From NCBI RefSeq assembly GCF_025628895.1, contig NZ_JAOTJC010000006.1:359960-423959 (forward strand): 64,000 bases of DNA, read 5' to 3'. Shown piece after piece: positions 43,917 through 51,996 of this stretch (position 1 is the first letter of the stretch; every line of letters starts with the position of its first letter). Source of the stretch: Alteromonas salexigens. GTDB taxonomy: Bacteria > Pseudomonadota > Gammaproteobacteria > Enterobacterales > Alteromonadaceae. The notes beneath the pieces are model-generated. The model made no database searches and was not told the origin of the DNA. It saw only the letters and a list, made by a program, of their open reading frames with translations. The position numbers and the translations under genes are program-made.

Positions 43917-45926
43917 ATGTGTGGAATAGCTGGTATTTTTGCTGCGACACCTGATACTGCCATTGAATCACAGACCCTGGTCAATATGGCGGCCATTATG
44001 AACCACCGCGGTCCGGATAGTTACGGATACTGTAATCCAGCGGACATGGGCATTGGCATGAGCCACGCGCGGTTATCTATTATTGATTTGGACGAGAACC
44101 GGGGCCGCCAGCCTTTCTGGCTCGACGGTGGGCAGACCATGTGTGTGCATAATGGTGAGTTCTACGACTTCCAGCGGATCCGGACGGATCTAATGGCGGC
44201 GGGCGTGGATTTCACCAGTAAAAGCGACTCGGAAGTGTTACCCACGTTGTTTCGTCGGTTTGGTATGAACGTCACATTAACCCGCCTGCGTGGTGAGTTT
44301 GCTTTTTCTCTGTATGACGAAATGGAAGATACGTTGTATCTGGTGCGGGATCGGTTTGGTATCAAACCCTTGTATTGGACCCAGACAGACGATGCAATTA
44401 TTTATGGTTCGGAAGTGAAAGTGCTCCTGGCACATCCGGATGTAAAACCTGAGCTAGATTCGGAAGGGCTGTTTCACCAGCTGATTCAGGTGATGGTTCC
44501 CGGCACCACGGCCTTTAAGGGGATCCAGCAGGTCGAGCCGGGTCATATGCTCAAAATTACCCGTAAAGACGGCGAATTTCATATTGAAACCCACAAATAC
44601 TGGGATATGGACTTTCCGGTAATCGGCACCCGGGAAGAACACACCGAAGATTATTATATTGAAGGCGTGCGCCGGGAATTAATTGATGCAGTACAGGTCC
44701 GGCTGAATGCCGATGTGCCGGTAGGCTGTTATCTCTCCGGTGGTATCGATTCATGCGCTATTTTAGGGCTGGCGTCGGGCATTGAGCAGGAACCGCTAAA
44801 AGCGTTTACCATCAGTTTTGATAACGCCGACTACGATGAGTCTGATATAGCCAGGGAAATGGCGGAATCGGTCAATGCAGATCAGGAAGTACTGCAGCTG
44901 AATGCTGACTTATTGTATAACAACTTTTCCCGCACAATCTGGCACACAGAACGGACGATCTATAACACCCTGGCTGTGGCTAAACTGATGATGAGCCAGC
45001 GGGTTCGTCATGTGAAATACAAGGTAGTGTTGACCGGCGAGGGTTCTGATGAGCTGTTTGCCGGATACCCGGCCTTTCGCCAGGATATGTTTCTGCACGG
45101 CATGGAAGGGCTGGATGCGTCCCAGGCAAGCGAATGGCGTAAATCGCTGGAAACTTCTAATGCGTTATTTAAAGGGGCGATGCTGGCGAAAGACGAATAT
45201 GTCTCAGAGGAATTAAACAGCAAGGTCGGCTTTACCCCGAGCTGTTTGCAGCCCTGGCTGGGTTGTAGCGAGCATGCGAAACAACTGATCCATCCGTCCC
45301 ACCGGGAAAATCTGCAAGGTTATGAGCCAGGCAATGCCATCGCTGCCAAGCTCGATGACAGTTACCTCAGTGAACGTCACCCGCTGGACAAGGCTCAGTA
45401 TGTCTGGATTAAAACCATGCTGGAAGGCCAGATCCTCACCTGGGGCGGGGACCGGGTAGATATGGCGAACTCAATGGAGGCCCGGCCACCTTTTCTTGAC
45501 CACAAGCTGGCCGAATTTGCGGCGAATATACCTCCAGAAATGCGTATTCGCGGCAGTAAAGAAAAATACGTTCTGCGTGAGGCAATGAAAGGTTTATTGC
45601 CGGAGACCCTTTACAAACGTGAGAAATTTGCCTTTATGGCTCCGCCAGCACATACCGATGATGCAAAATGGCAAAAACTAAAAGCCTTGCTAAACCAGTA
45701 TGCCAGCAGGGAAAAAGTGGAAAAGGCAGGCCTGTTGGATGCTGATTATCTGGAAACGCTGGTGAGCAAGCAGGAATCCTCGCACACCGATGTCAGTGAA
45801 AAGGTGCAAATCGACGCCATTCTTAATCATGCATTGGGCGTGATGCTGTTACATCATCATTTTATCGAAACAGATATTCCGGCGTATGCGTATGAACAAG
45901 CACAATCGTTGAACTGGGTAGTGTGA
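43917..45926 (+). CDS. asnB: Glutamine-hydrolysing asparagine synthetase family protein
   Basis: A 669-residue class II glutamine amidotransferase plus synthetase. Cys2 is the glutaminase nucleophile (MCGIAGIF), with NHRGPDS and SHARLSIIDLD in the N-terminal domain; the ATP site is SGGIDSCAI near residue 279. The start must be 43917 to expose Cys2; GGGAG lies ten bases before it. At 669 residues it is longer than E. coli AsnB (554), so it may amidate something other than free aspartate. It is the last gene of the operon and is followed by a strong terminator. Confidence 0.9.
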   Translation: MCGIAGIFAATPDTAIESQTLVNMAAIMNHRGPDSYGYCNPADMGIGMSHARLSIIDLDENRGRQPFWLDGGQTMCVHNGEFYDFQRIRTDLMAAGVDFTSKSDSEVLPTLFRRFGMNVTLTRLRGEFAFSLYDEMEDTLYLVRDRFGIKPLYWTQTDDAIIYGSEVKVLLAHPDVKPELDSEGLFHQLIQVMVPGTTAFKGIQQVEPGHMLKITRKDGEFHIETHKYWDMDFPVIGTREEHTEDYYIEGVRRELIDAVQVRLNADVPVGCYLSGGIDSCAILGLASGIEQEPLKAFTISFDNADYDESDIAREMAESVNADQEVLQLNADLLYNNFSRTIWHTERTIYNTLAVAKLMMSQRVRHVKYKVVLTGEGSDELFAGYPAFRQDMFLHGMEGLDASQASEWRKSLETSNALFKGAMLAKDEYVSEELNSKVGFTPSCLQPWLGCSEHAKQLIHPSHRENLQGYEPGNAIAAKLDDSYLSERHPLDKAQYVWIKTMLEGQILTWGGDRVDMANSMEARPPFLDHKLAEFAANIPPEMRIRGSKEKYVLREAMKGLLPETLYKREKFAFMAPPAHTDDAKWQKLKALLNQYASREKVEKAGLLDADYLETLVSKQESSHTDVSEKVQIDAILNHALGVMLLHHHFIETDIPAYAYEQAQSLNWVV

Positions 45927-45946
45927 TACTGCAAAGGGTATGTTAC

Positions 45947-45982
45947 TAAAAAAAGGGAGGCCATTGCGGCCTCCCTTTTTAT
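45947..45982. terminator. Bidirectional terminator between asnB and the MBL/rhodanese gene
   Basis: GGGAGGCC and GGCCTCCC pair around a short loop, flanked by A- and T-runs on both sides. It serves both convergent genes. Confidence 0.9.
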
Positions 45983-45990
45983 AGCGGCGT

Positions 45991-47349
45991 TTATTGCCAG
46001 GCTTTAAGCGACCCGATGAACACCGAGACGTTCTTACAGCCGATACTTTTCAGATAACTGGCTGCCACCGTGGCACGCTTCCCGCTGCCACACATACAGG
46101 TGTAATGAATGTCAGGGTTCATCTCACCTTGTTTTTCTTTCAGATGACCAAGGTAGATATGCAGGGCGCCAGGAAAGGGCGTGGATTCAACTTCATCCTG
46201 TTTTCTCACATCCAGTAGCACCCAGTTATCAGGTGGGGTTTGCAGCCGTTCGGCGACGGTCTCGGCCGTGACGACTCCCACGGTTGATGCTTCCAGCTCA
46301 TTTTGTGAGGCAGGAAAGGGTATTGCACTGGTGTAGCCCTCTACAGTAGTGAAGCCCATACGATGGAGCTGTGCGGCTGCCTCGTTGGCCTGCTGTGCGC
46401 TGTCGGCCACAAACGCGAGCGGCGAGTCATAATCAAGTAGCCAACCACCATAGGCACTGATGAGACCGCCAGCCAGATTCAGACTGCCCGGGACATGTTT
46501 TTCCCGAAAGGCCGCGTGGGAACGAATATCAATTAAGGTACCCGGGCGTGAGTCAGGATCTAACCATTGTTTGGTTTGGTCTGGGCTTAACTGCATACAC
46601 ATACCATCGCGCAGTGGGTTATCTGCTCCTTTAACATTGGCTTCTTCCATTTTGCTAAAGTAGGGCGCGATGTAGTGACTTTCGTTTACTTTCGTATTGA
46701 TGAAGGCATCTTTGTCCGATTCTCTGAATAGCGGATTGCTCTGCTTTTCGATGCCAATAGTGGTAAATTCACGGTCAGCCATACCCCCGCCGCAAACAGA
46801 ACCTGCACCATGAGCAGGGTATACAATAACCCGCTCACCCAGTTCACTTAGCTTTTGCAGGCTATCGTACAGTTCACCTGCCATCTTCTCCATTTCATCG
46901 GGATAAAAGTCTGTGCGACCCACATCGCTCACGAACAGGGTATCGCCGGTAAACACGCCCACTGGCGTGTTGTCAGTCTTGGTATCGGTAAGCAGAATAC
47001 AGATACTGTCTTTGGTATGCCCGGGCGTGGTTAAAATGTCGAGCTTGCAGGCGCCAATCTCGAGGGTGTCACCGTCGTTTACGGTATCGGCATATTGTAC
47101 GGGCTCATCGGCATTCGGCCCGTGATAAACGTCTACGCCTATCCTGTTTTTAAGCGCCAGTGCGCCTGAAATAAAGTCTTCATTACGGTGAGTTTCAATA
47201 ACTGTGGAAATGCGACATTCATTCTGTTTAGCTATGGAAAGATATTTATCAATATCCAGCTGAGGATCGATAACACAGGCTTCCCCGTCGCTTCCTACTA
47301 CATAAGAGAGGTGCGCCACGCCTGGCGTCTTAATGCTTTCTACAAACAT
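45991..47349 (-). CDS. MBL-fold persulfide-dioxygenase-like / double rhodanese fusion
   Basis: A 452-residue protein with a metallo-beta-lactamase-fold domain (about 1-235) and two rhodanese domains (about 255-355 and 360-452). The metal-binding region reads H54-R-N56-E-D58-F59 instead of HxHxDH, while His111 (TPGHTKDS) and Asp136 (FTGDTLF) are kept. Mononuclear iron persulfide dioxygenases such as ETHE1 need only the first His and those two, so the change fits a persulfide dioxygenase. The first rhodanese lacks a catalytic Cys; the second has CMCGSGKR. It likely oxidises glutathione persulfide and handles thiosulfate. Confidence 0.83.
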   Translation of the reverse strand: MFVESIKTPGVAHLSYVVGSDGEACVIDPQLDIDKYLSIAKQNECRISTVIETHRNEDFISGALALKNRIGVDVYHGPNADEPVQYADTVNDGDTLEIGACKLDILTTPGHTKDSICILLTDTKTDNTPVGVFTGDTLFVSDVGRTDFYPDEMEKMAGELYDSLQKLSELGERVIVYPAHGAGSVCGGGMADREFTTIGIEKQSNPLFRESDKDAFINTKVNESHYIAPYFSKMEEANVKGADNPLRDGMCMQLSPDQTKQWLDPDSRPGTLIDIRSHAAFREKHVPGSLNLAGGLISAYGGWLLDYDSPLAFVADSAQQANEAAAQLHRMGFTTVEGYTSAIPFPASQNELEASTVGVVTAETVAERLQTPPDNWVLLDVRKQDEVESTPFPGALHIYLGHLKEKQGEMNPDIHYTCMCGSGKRATVAASYLKSIGCKNVSVFIGSLKAWQ

Positions 47350-47482
47350 AATGTATCTCCTATACGTTGATATGCCTAAACACGGTAAACCTATGCAAGA
47401 ATAGCTCCTTACATGCGACTCTTCATAATTGGCGCCAGTGGCTACCTTTAGCGACCCTCCACCATCCGGGGCATGCCGGTTG

Positions 47483-47499
47483 TGTGCAATAATTGCACA
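47483..47499. promoter_or_regulatory. Perfect 8-1-8 palindrome between the MBL/rhodanese gene and dgkA
   Basis: TGTGCAAT-A-ATTGCACA is fully symmetric. It lies 134 bp upstream of the MBL/rhodanese start and 126 bp upstream of dgkA. The regulator is not known. Confidence 0.5.
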
Positions 47500-47624
47500 G
47501 GGGGGATGTAATAAATAACGGGTCGCCTTCGAGAGAGCTCCTCATTATTAAAATTGGCAAGCGATTTTTATAGTTTTGTAACACGCATCGCTTAGGCTTA
47601 GAGAAAAAATCAACATCGGCGACT

Positions 47625-47999
47625 ATGAAAACAAAAAATACCGGTTTCGTCCGGCTTTACTTTGCAACTATCTATTCGGTAAAGGGGCTTATTGCAGCGT
47701 TTAAGAGTGAAGGCGCAGTACGCCAGGAGCTGGCAGTAATGCTGATACTTATTCCGATAGCACTAGTACTGGAGGTGAGTCTGGCTGAACGCATTCTGCT
47801 GGTTGCATCGTTGGTAATTGTGCTCATTGCCGAATTGTTAAATACAGCGATAGAGTCACTGGCCGACCGGGTAAGTACAGAAATTCATGTGCTGATTGCG
47901 AAAGCAAAAGATATTGGTTCTGCCGCCGTCTTTGTTGCCCTGATGCTGGCAGTGTTTACCTGGGGCGCGATATTATACAATTACTTTACTATAAAATAA
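47625..47999 (+). CDS. dgkA: Diacylglycerol kinase
   Basis: DgkA phosphorylates diacylglycerol at the inner membrane, recycling it during osmoprotectant glucan synthesis. The 124-residue protein has three membrane helices and the family motifs ELLNTAIESLADRV (about 75-88) and KAKDIGSAAVFVAL (about 100-113), with the catalytic Glu in ELLNTAIE. Length is normal. It is a single gene followed by a hairpin. Confidence 0.94.
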   Translation: MKTKNTGFVRLYFATIYSVKGLIAAFKSEGAVRQELAVMLILIPIALVLEVSLAERILLVASLVIVLIAELLNTAIESLADRVSTEIHVLIAKAKDIGSAAVFVALMLAVFTWGAILYNYFTIK

Positions 48000-48014
48000 T
48001 TTGGTGATGAAAAG

Positions 48015-48048
48015 AGATAACAGCGCTTAAGCCGCAACGCTGTTATCT
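48015..48048. terminator. Hairpin after dgkA
   Basis: AGATAACAGCG and CGCTGTTATCT form eleven perfect pairs around a 12-base loop between convergent genes. The following T-run is weak, so termination may be partial. Confidence 0.65.
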
Positions 48049-48079
48049 GTCTGTTTACCAAAAAAGGCGCAGCGCTTTA

Positions 48080-48436
48080 TCAAAAAGACGCCACTTTCTT
48101 TCCATCGGGTAGGCAGTCATTCAACATCTCAGTCACGTTACCCTGAATGAGCTTGACGTGGGAATAATGGACCCGTGTAGAAGCCGGGGTTTCGAAACTC
48201 ACCGTGCTGAATACCAAATCTTCGTTACTGGAGGTAACTTTTACCAGCAGGTGGTCGTCTTCACCGGCCACCGGAACCCGTAAATACAGCGGTTCATTGT
48301 GGGTGGACACATACTCGTTGGCTTGTTCCGGAGAGTGGAATGGTGGTTTCTTTTCCGGTTGTAACTTCCAGTGTGATGACTGCTCGACAATTTGAGCTAA
48401 CGTTTTTGCGTGATGTTCTGAAATTTCGTTTGCCAT
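48080..48436 (-). CDS. Uncharacterised 118-residue protein
   Basis: A cytoplasmic-looking protein without signal or membrane segments. It starts at ATG 48436 with GGAGG just upstream and shows a beta-rich middle (LYLRVPVAGEDDHLLVKVTSS). I do not recognise the family. It is between dgkA and the histidine kinase, about 90 bp from the latter, and seems to have its own promoter. Good ribosome binding and balanced composition support it being real. Confidence 0.65.
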   Translation of the reverse strand: MANEISEHHAKTLAQIVEQSSHWKLQPEKKPPFHSPEQANEYVSTHNEPLYLRVPVAGEDDHLLVKVTSSNEDLVFSTVSFETPASTRVHYSHVKLIQGNVTEMLNDCLPDGKKVASF

Positions 48437-48528
48437 GCTTCCTCCTTAATGCGGATTACGCTGTTAATACGAAAAGAACGACAAAAAGATTGCTTCGCGT
48501 TGTGAGCAATAATGGCAAGAGAAAAATT

Positions 48529-50463
48529 TCAATTATCTTGCGGGACAGGGCGGTTGGACGCCTTTGTGTAATGCTGATGGAGAAAACGTTTTAAGGCCTG
48601 AAAGTCCAGAGGCTTGGTGAAATGTTTATCAAACCCTGCTTGTTTAGCGAGCACTTTGTCTTTTTCCTGCCCCCAGCCGGTAGTAGCAACCAACAACATG
48701 GCATGACCGTTCGGCATATCTCTCAGCGCTTTGGCTACTTCATAGCCACTTATGTCAGGCAGACCAATATCGGAAAGCACCACATCCGGATTGAAGCTGG
48801 CAGCGCTTTTCACGCCACTCGCACCGTCGTGCGCAAAACGCGTGGTGTGACCGTTTAAATCAAACAGCATTGCGAGACTTTCTGCTGCATCTACATTGTC
48901 GTCAATCACCAGGATCCGTAATTTGGGTGTGACGGTCTCTGGTTCACGGGGGGTTACAGTTACCGCGCCGGACTGATCCTCGGCCAGCGGCATAGTCACG
49001 GTAAAGGTACTGCCTTTACCTATGCCTTCACTGTGAGCAGATATACTGCCACCATGCATCTCCACAAGCTTAGCAGCCAATGCAAGTCCAATCCCCAAAC
49101 CGCCCTGGGCTCTTTCAATTGCCGGCTCAAGCTGGGAAAACATGCCAAAAATATGGGAAAGTTGGTCTTCTGGGATGCCAATCCCAGTATCGGTAATGGT
49201 AAATCGGATCTCCATACCGCTTACTTGAGCCTGCAACGATATCTTGCCCCCCACGGGGGTGTATTTTGCAGCATTGGTCAGCAAATTGGATAACACCTGG
49301 ATGAGCCGGGTAGGGTCTGCGTGTAACAGCACCGGGGTCTCAGGTTGTGACACTGTTATATGATGTTTATTTTCTTCAATGATGCCATGGGACGCTTCCA
49401 CGGCACTTTGCATTATGTCGGCAACATCTACTTTCTTTTTGCGCAACGATAATCGTCCCTGAGAAATGCGAGAAGCCTCCATGAGATCCTCAACCAGGTG
49501 GGTCATCTGAGAGACATGACGTTCGATAACCTCTTTGGACCAGCGCATCCACTGTTCCTGAGGATCCTTGGTACGGATAATCTCAAGTACATTCTGAATA
49601 GGTGCCAGGGGGTTTCTAAGCTCGTGTCCCAGGGTGGCCAGGAATTGATCTTTGCGCTTGTCGGCCTCTCTCAACTTCTGATTCAATTCAAAAAGCTCAC
49701 GCTCAGCAGCTTTGCGGCCGGAGATATCGGTAAAAATGCCAAATATTGATACTGCTTCCCCTGACTCGGCGTAACTGCCGTGACCGCGCCCCTCCATATC
49801 CAGCCAGCTTCCATCACTGTGCTGTAAACGAAATTCAATGTCGTAATCGGCTTCATGTTTGATAGCCAGAGCCAACTCAGTGATAAATGCGTGACGGTCA
49901 TCGGGATGAATAAGCTCAAGAAAGGCATCGCTACTGGACCAGCGAGATGTATCCGTAATACCTGTGAGCATTTGTAATTCAGTACTCCATTTAACCTGCC
50001 CACTGGCCAGATCCTGCGACCAAACACCCATGCGGGCACTGCGTATGGCGACGCTTAAAAACTCATTAGCCTGGCGTAGCTGTTGTTGGGTTTCATGAAG
50101 GGAGAGAAGCGAGTCTTCGACAGAACGGCGGGCCTTTAATAGCTCTCGTTCATAACTTTTGCGGTCAGCGGCCTGAATTAATGCCAGTTGATCATATTGG
50201 GTTTGCTGAAACTCAATTCGCGAGGCGTTAACCAGCATGGGCAATACAGTGCCTTGTGCAGTTTTTAGATCCAACTGAACTTCCGCTACTGTACCCTGGA
50301 GCTGCATCAGTGGCGCCCAGTGAGTCTGGTGGAAAACACGACCCCCGACAGTTAGCAGGTCCTGTATACGCCGGGTATACAGTAATTCGCCTGCTTCTAT
50401 GCCCATCCACTTGCAAAACGTGGTATTTGCTTTAACGATGGTACCATTTAGTTCAGTGGTCAC
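48529..50463 (-). CDS. PAS hybrid sensor histidine kinase
   Basis: A protein of at least 644 residues with an N-terminal PAS fold (1 to about 90), a coiled-coil linker, a second PAS/PAC domain (about 135-255), a HisKA domain with the phosphorylated His in LATLGHELRNPLAP (about residue 285), a HATPase domain (DTGIGIPEDQL, GGLGIGLALA) and a C-terminal receiver (DDNVDAAES; VVLSDIGLPD). No membrane segments are visible, so it is cytosolic. GTG 50463 lies inside the first PAS strand; the frame stays open to 50541 without ATG, GTG or TTG, so the true N-terminus is uncertain. It follows an RsbQ-type hydrolase by 70 bp. Confidence 0.88.
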   Translation of the reverse strand: MTTELNGTIVKANTTFCKWMGIEAGELLYTRRIQDLLTVGGRVFHQTHWAPLMQLQGTVAEVQLDLKTAQGTVLPMLVNASRIEFQQTQYDQLALIQAADRKSYERELLKARRSVEDSLLSLHETQQQLRQANEFLSVAIRSARMGVWSQDLASGQVKWSTELQMLTGITDTSRWSSSDAFLELIHPDDRHAFITELALAIKHEADYDIEFRLQHSDGSWLDMEGRGHGSYAESGEAVSIFGIFTDISGRKAAERELFELNQKLREADKRKDQFLATLGHELRNPLAPIQNVLEIIRTKDPQEQWMRWSKEVIERHVSQMTHLVEDLMEASRISQGRLSLRKKKVDVADIMQSAVEASHGIIEENKHHITVSQPETPVLLHADPTRLIQVLSNLLTNAAKYTPVGGKISLQAQVSGMEIRFTITDTGIGIPEDQLSHIFGMFSQLEPAIERAQGGLGIGLALAAKLVEMHGGSISAHSEGIGKGSTFTVTMPLAEDQSGAVTVTPREPETVTPKLRILVIDDNVDAAESLAMLFDLNGHTTRFAHDGASGVKSAASFNPDVVLSDIGLPDISGYEVAKALRDMPNGHAMLLVATTGWGQEKDKVLAKQAGFDKHFTKPLDFQALKRFLHQHYTKASNRPVPQDN

Positions 50464-50530
50464 CAGACCACATGCTGCATGTTCGTAAGTTGCAGCTGTA
50501 TCTGGGATCGCGGACGATAACGCTTTCGGC

Positions 50531-51328
50531 TTATTGATATTCTAAAAACCTCTTCATGGCAACTGCACACTGATCCGGTGAACTCATATGTGGACAGTGT
50601 CCCACATTATTAATAATAGACAATGTAGCGTCAGGCATAGTGTTTTTCATAAACTCCCCTACAGTGGTCGGAGCTATGAAATCATCATCGCATTGCAATA
50701 TTAAGCTTGGAACCTGACACTTATCGAGTTCGTCGCGGTGATCCGAAGTGAAGGTCACATCAGCAAAATGTCTTGCGATATCAGGGTTGGTACGACAAAA
50801 GCTATTAGTAAGCTCCTCAGATAGCTCCGGCTGGTCGGGCGCGCCCATTATATTCGGCGCCATTGCACTGGACCAACCCAAGTAATTGCCTTCAATAGTT
50901 TCACACAATTCTGCAATGTCTTCTTCAGAGAATCCGCCGTGATAGTCCCCGTCATTTATATAGCAGGGGGAGGGCGCTACCATGATTTGACGGGAAAACT
51001 TTTCAGGCGCAGTGTTGCAGGCGAGCAGACCTATCATTGTACTTACCGAGTGCCCCACAAAAATAACGGGCTTATCAGTAGCGTCATCAATTATTTCAAT
51101 AAGATCGTCTGCGTACCCCTGTAAGTGGCTGTATTTTTTGTAATCATAAGCGGTAAGGTCAGACTTACCACTTCCCACCAGATCAAATAAAACCAGTTTG
51201 TAATCACGGGTAAACGAGGGGGTTAAAAACCGCCACATGTTTTGATCACAGCCGAAACCGTGCGCCATAACCATGACAGTCTGTCCATCGCCTATAATAT
51301 TGACATTATTTCGAAGTCGAACGTCCAT
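50531..51328 (-). CDS. RsbQ-type alpha/beta hydrolase
   Basis: A 265-residue alpha/beta hydrolase very close in layout to Bacillus RsbQ: AHGFGCDQNMW near residue 22, FDLVGSGKSDL near 48, nucleophile Ser94 in GHSVSTM, APSPCYIND, SDHRDEL, LQCDDDFIAP with the catalytic Asp, and GHCPHMS with the catalytic His. RsbQ works with the PAS domain of the phosphatase RsbP to signal energy stress. Here the partner downstream gene encodes a PAS histidine kinase instead. GAGGG precedes ATG 51328. Confidence 0.9.
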   Translation of the reverse strand: MDVRLRNNVNIIGDGQTVMVMAHGFGCDQNMWRFLTPSFTRDYKLVLFDLVGSGKSDLTAYDYKKYSHLQGYADDLIEIIDDATDKPVIFVGHSVSTMIGLLACNTAPEKFSRQIMVAPSPCYINDGDYHGGFSEEDIAELCETIEGNYLGWSSAMAPNIMGAPDQPELSEELTNSFCRTNPDIARHFADVTFTSDHRDELDKCQVPSLILQCDDDFIAPTTVGEFMKNTMPDATLSIINNVGHCPHMSSPDQCAVAMKRFLEYQ

Positions 51329-51642
51329 AGTTCCCTCGTATGATATGGGAGTTTAGGTTGATAATTGATTTATAAAAAGTTTGTGACCTTATACTTTCGT
51401 TTATACCGTTTGGCAACGCACTGTGCAATGTCTTCGAACGAAGATATGGAGTATTTTCACCCTCTGCACAACTAATCCCGAAAATTTACAGGTTTGGCAA
51501 GGCGCAAAATTAATACTGAGCGCCCAGTTAAGACGGTTGAGCCAATTGATATTCGTCTTGTCTGTTAAATATTTTACATATGTATCGTGTTTGTCTAGAA
51601 TTATACAAATGAGTTATCTGTCAGAGTCTGGAAGGTGAGAAC
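51329..51642. other. Promoter region between RsbQ-like gene and toxin-antitoxin operon
   Basis: About 310 bp without a convincing gene; a 71-codon frame at 51423-51638 lacks a ribosome binding site and protein-like content. The right part holds the antitoxin promoter. Confidence 0.5.
51573..51601 (+). promoter_or_regulatory. Promoter of the Xre-RES toxin-antitoxin operon
   Basis: TTTACA (51573-51578) and TAGAAT (51596-51601) are spaced by 17 bp, 42 bases before the antitoxin start. A weak inverted repeat TTTGT/ACAAA overlaps the -10 region and could be the autoregulatory operator. Confidence 0.65.
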
Positions 51643-51996
51643 GTGGAAAAGCAACGCACAAATAGTCAGGCCCTCGTGTCTAAAGCCTATCGAAATGCCT
51701 GCAAAGACTTTGGGCTCACGGATGCAGAGGCTGCCGCAATAGTAGGAAAGACCCGTGCGACATTAACAAATGGGAGGGGCTTTAACGAAAGCAGTAAAGA
51801 GCATGAAATTCAGGTGCTGTTTATCCGCTTATACCGGGCGTTATACGCCATTCTGGGTGGCGACAAAGCAGCGATGAAGCATTGGTTTACTACGGCCAAT
51901 AAGCACCTGCGTGGCGTACCTAAAGATCTTGTGAAAAGAATTTCAGGTTTGGTAAACGTTAATGAGTACCTGGATGCCATGAGAGCGAAAATATGA
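51643..51996 (+). CDS. Xre/MbcA/ParS family antitoxin
   Basis: A 117-residue protein with a helix-turn-helix N-terminal part (about 10-55, GLTDAEAAAIVGKTRATLTN) and a C-terminal DUF2384 toxin-binding domain (about 60-117: LYRALYAILGGDKAAMKHWF, LRGVPKDLV, VNVNEYLDAMRAKI). The start is GTG 51643 with GGAAGGTGAG just before it. It should bind and neutralise the RES toxin, and repress its own promoter. The toxin gene overlaps by four bases. Confidence 0.9.
   Translation: MEKQRTNSQALVSKAYRNACKDFGLTDAEAAAIVGKTRATLTNGRGFNESSKEHEIQVLFIRLYRALYAILGGDKAAMKHWFTTANKHLRGVPKDLVKRISGLVNVNEYLDAMRAKI

Noticed and set aside
51423-51638. 71-codon plus-strand frame before the antitoxin
   Set aside because: No ribosome binding site, and it overlaps the toxin-antitoxin promoter.
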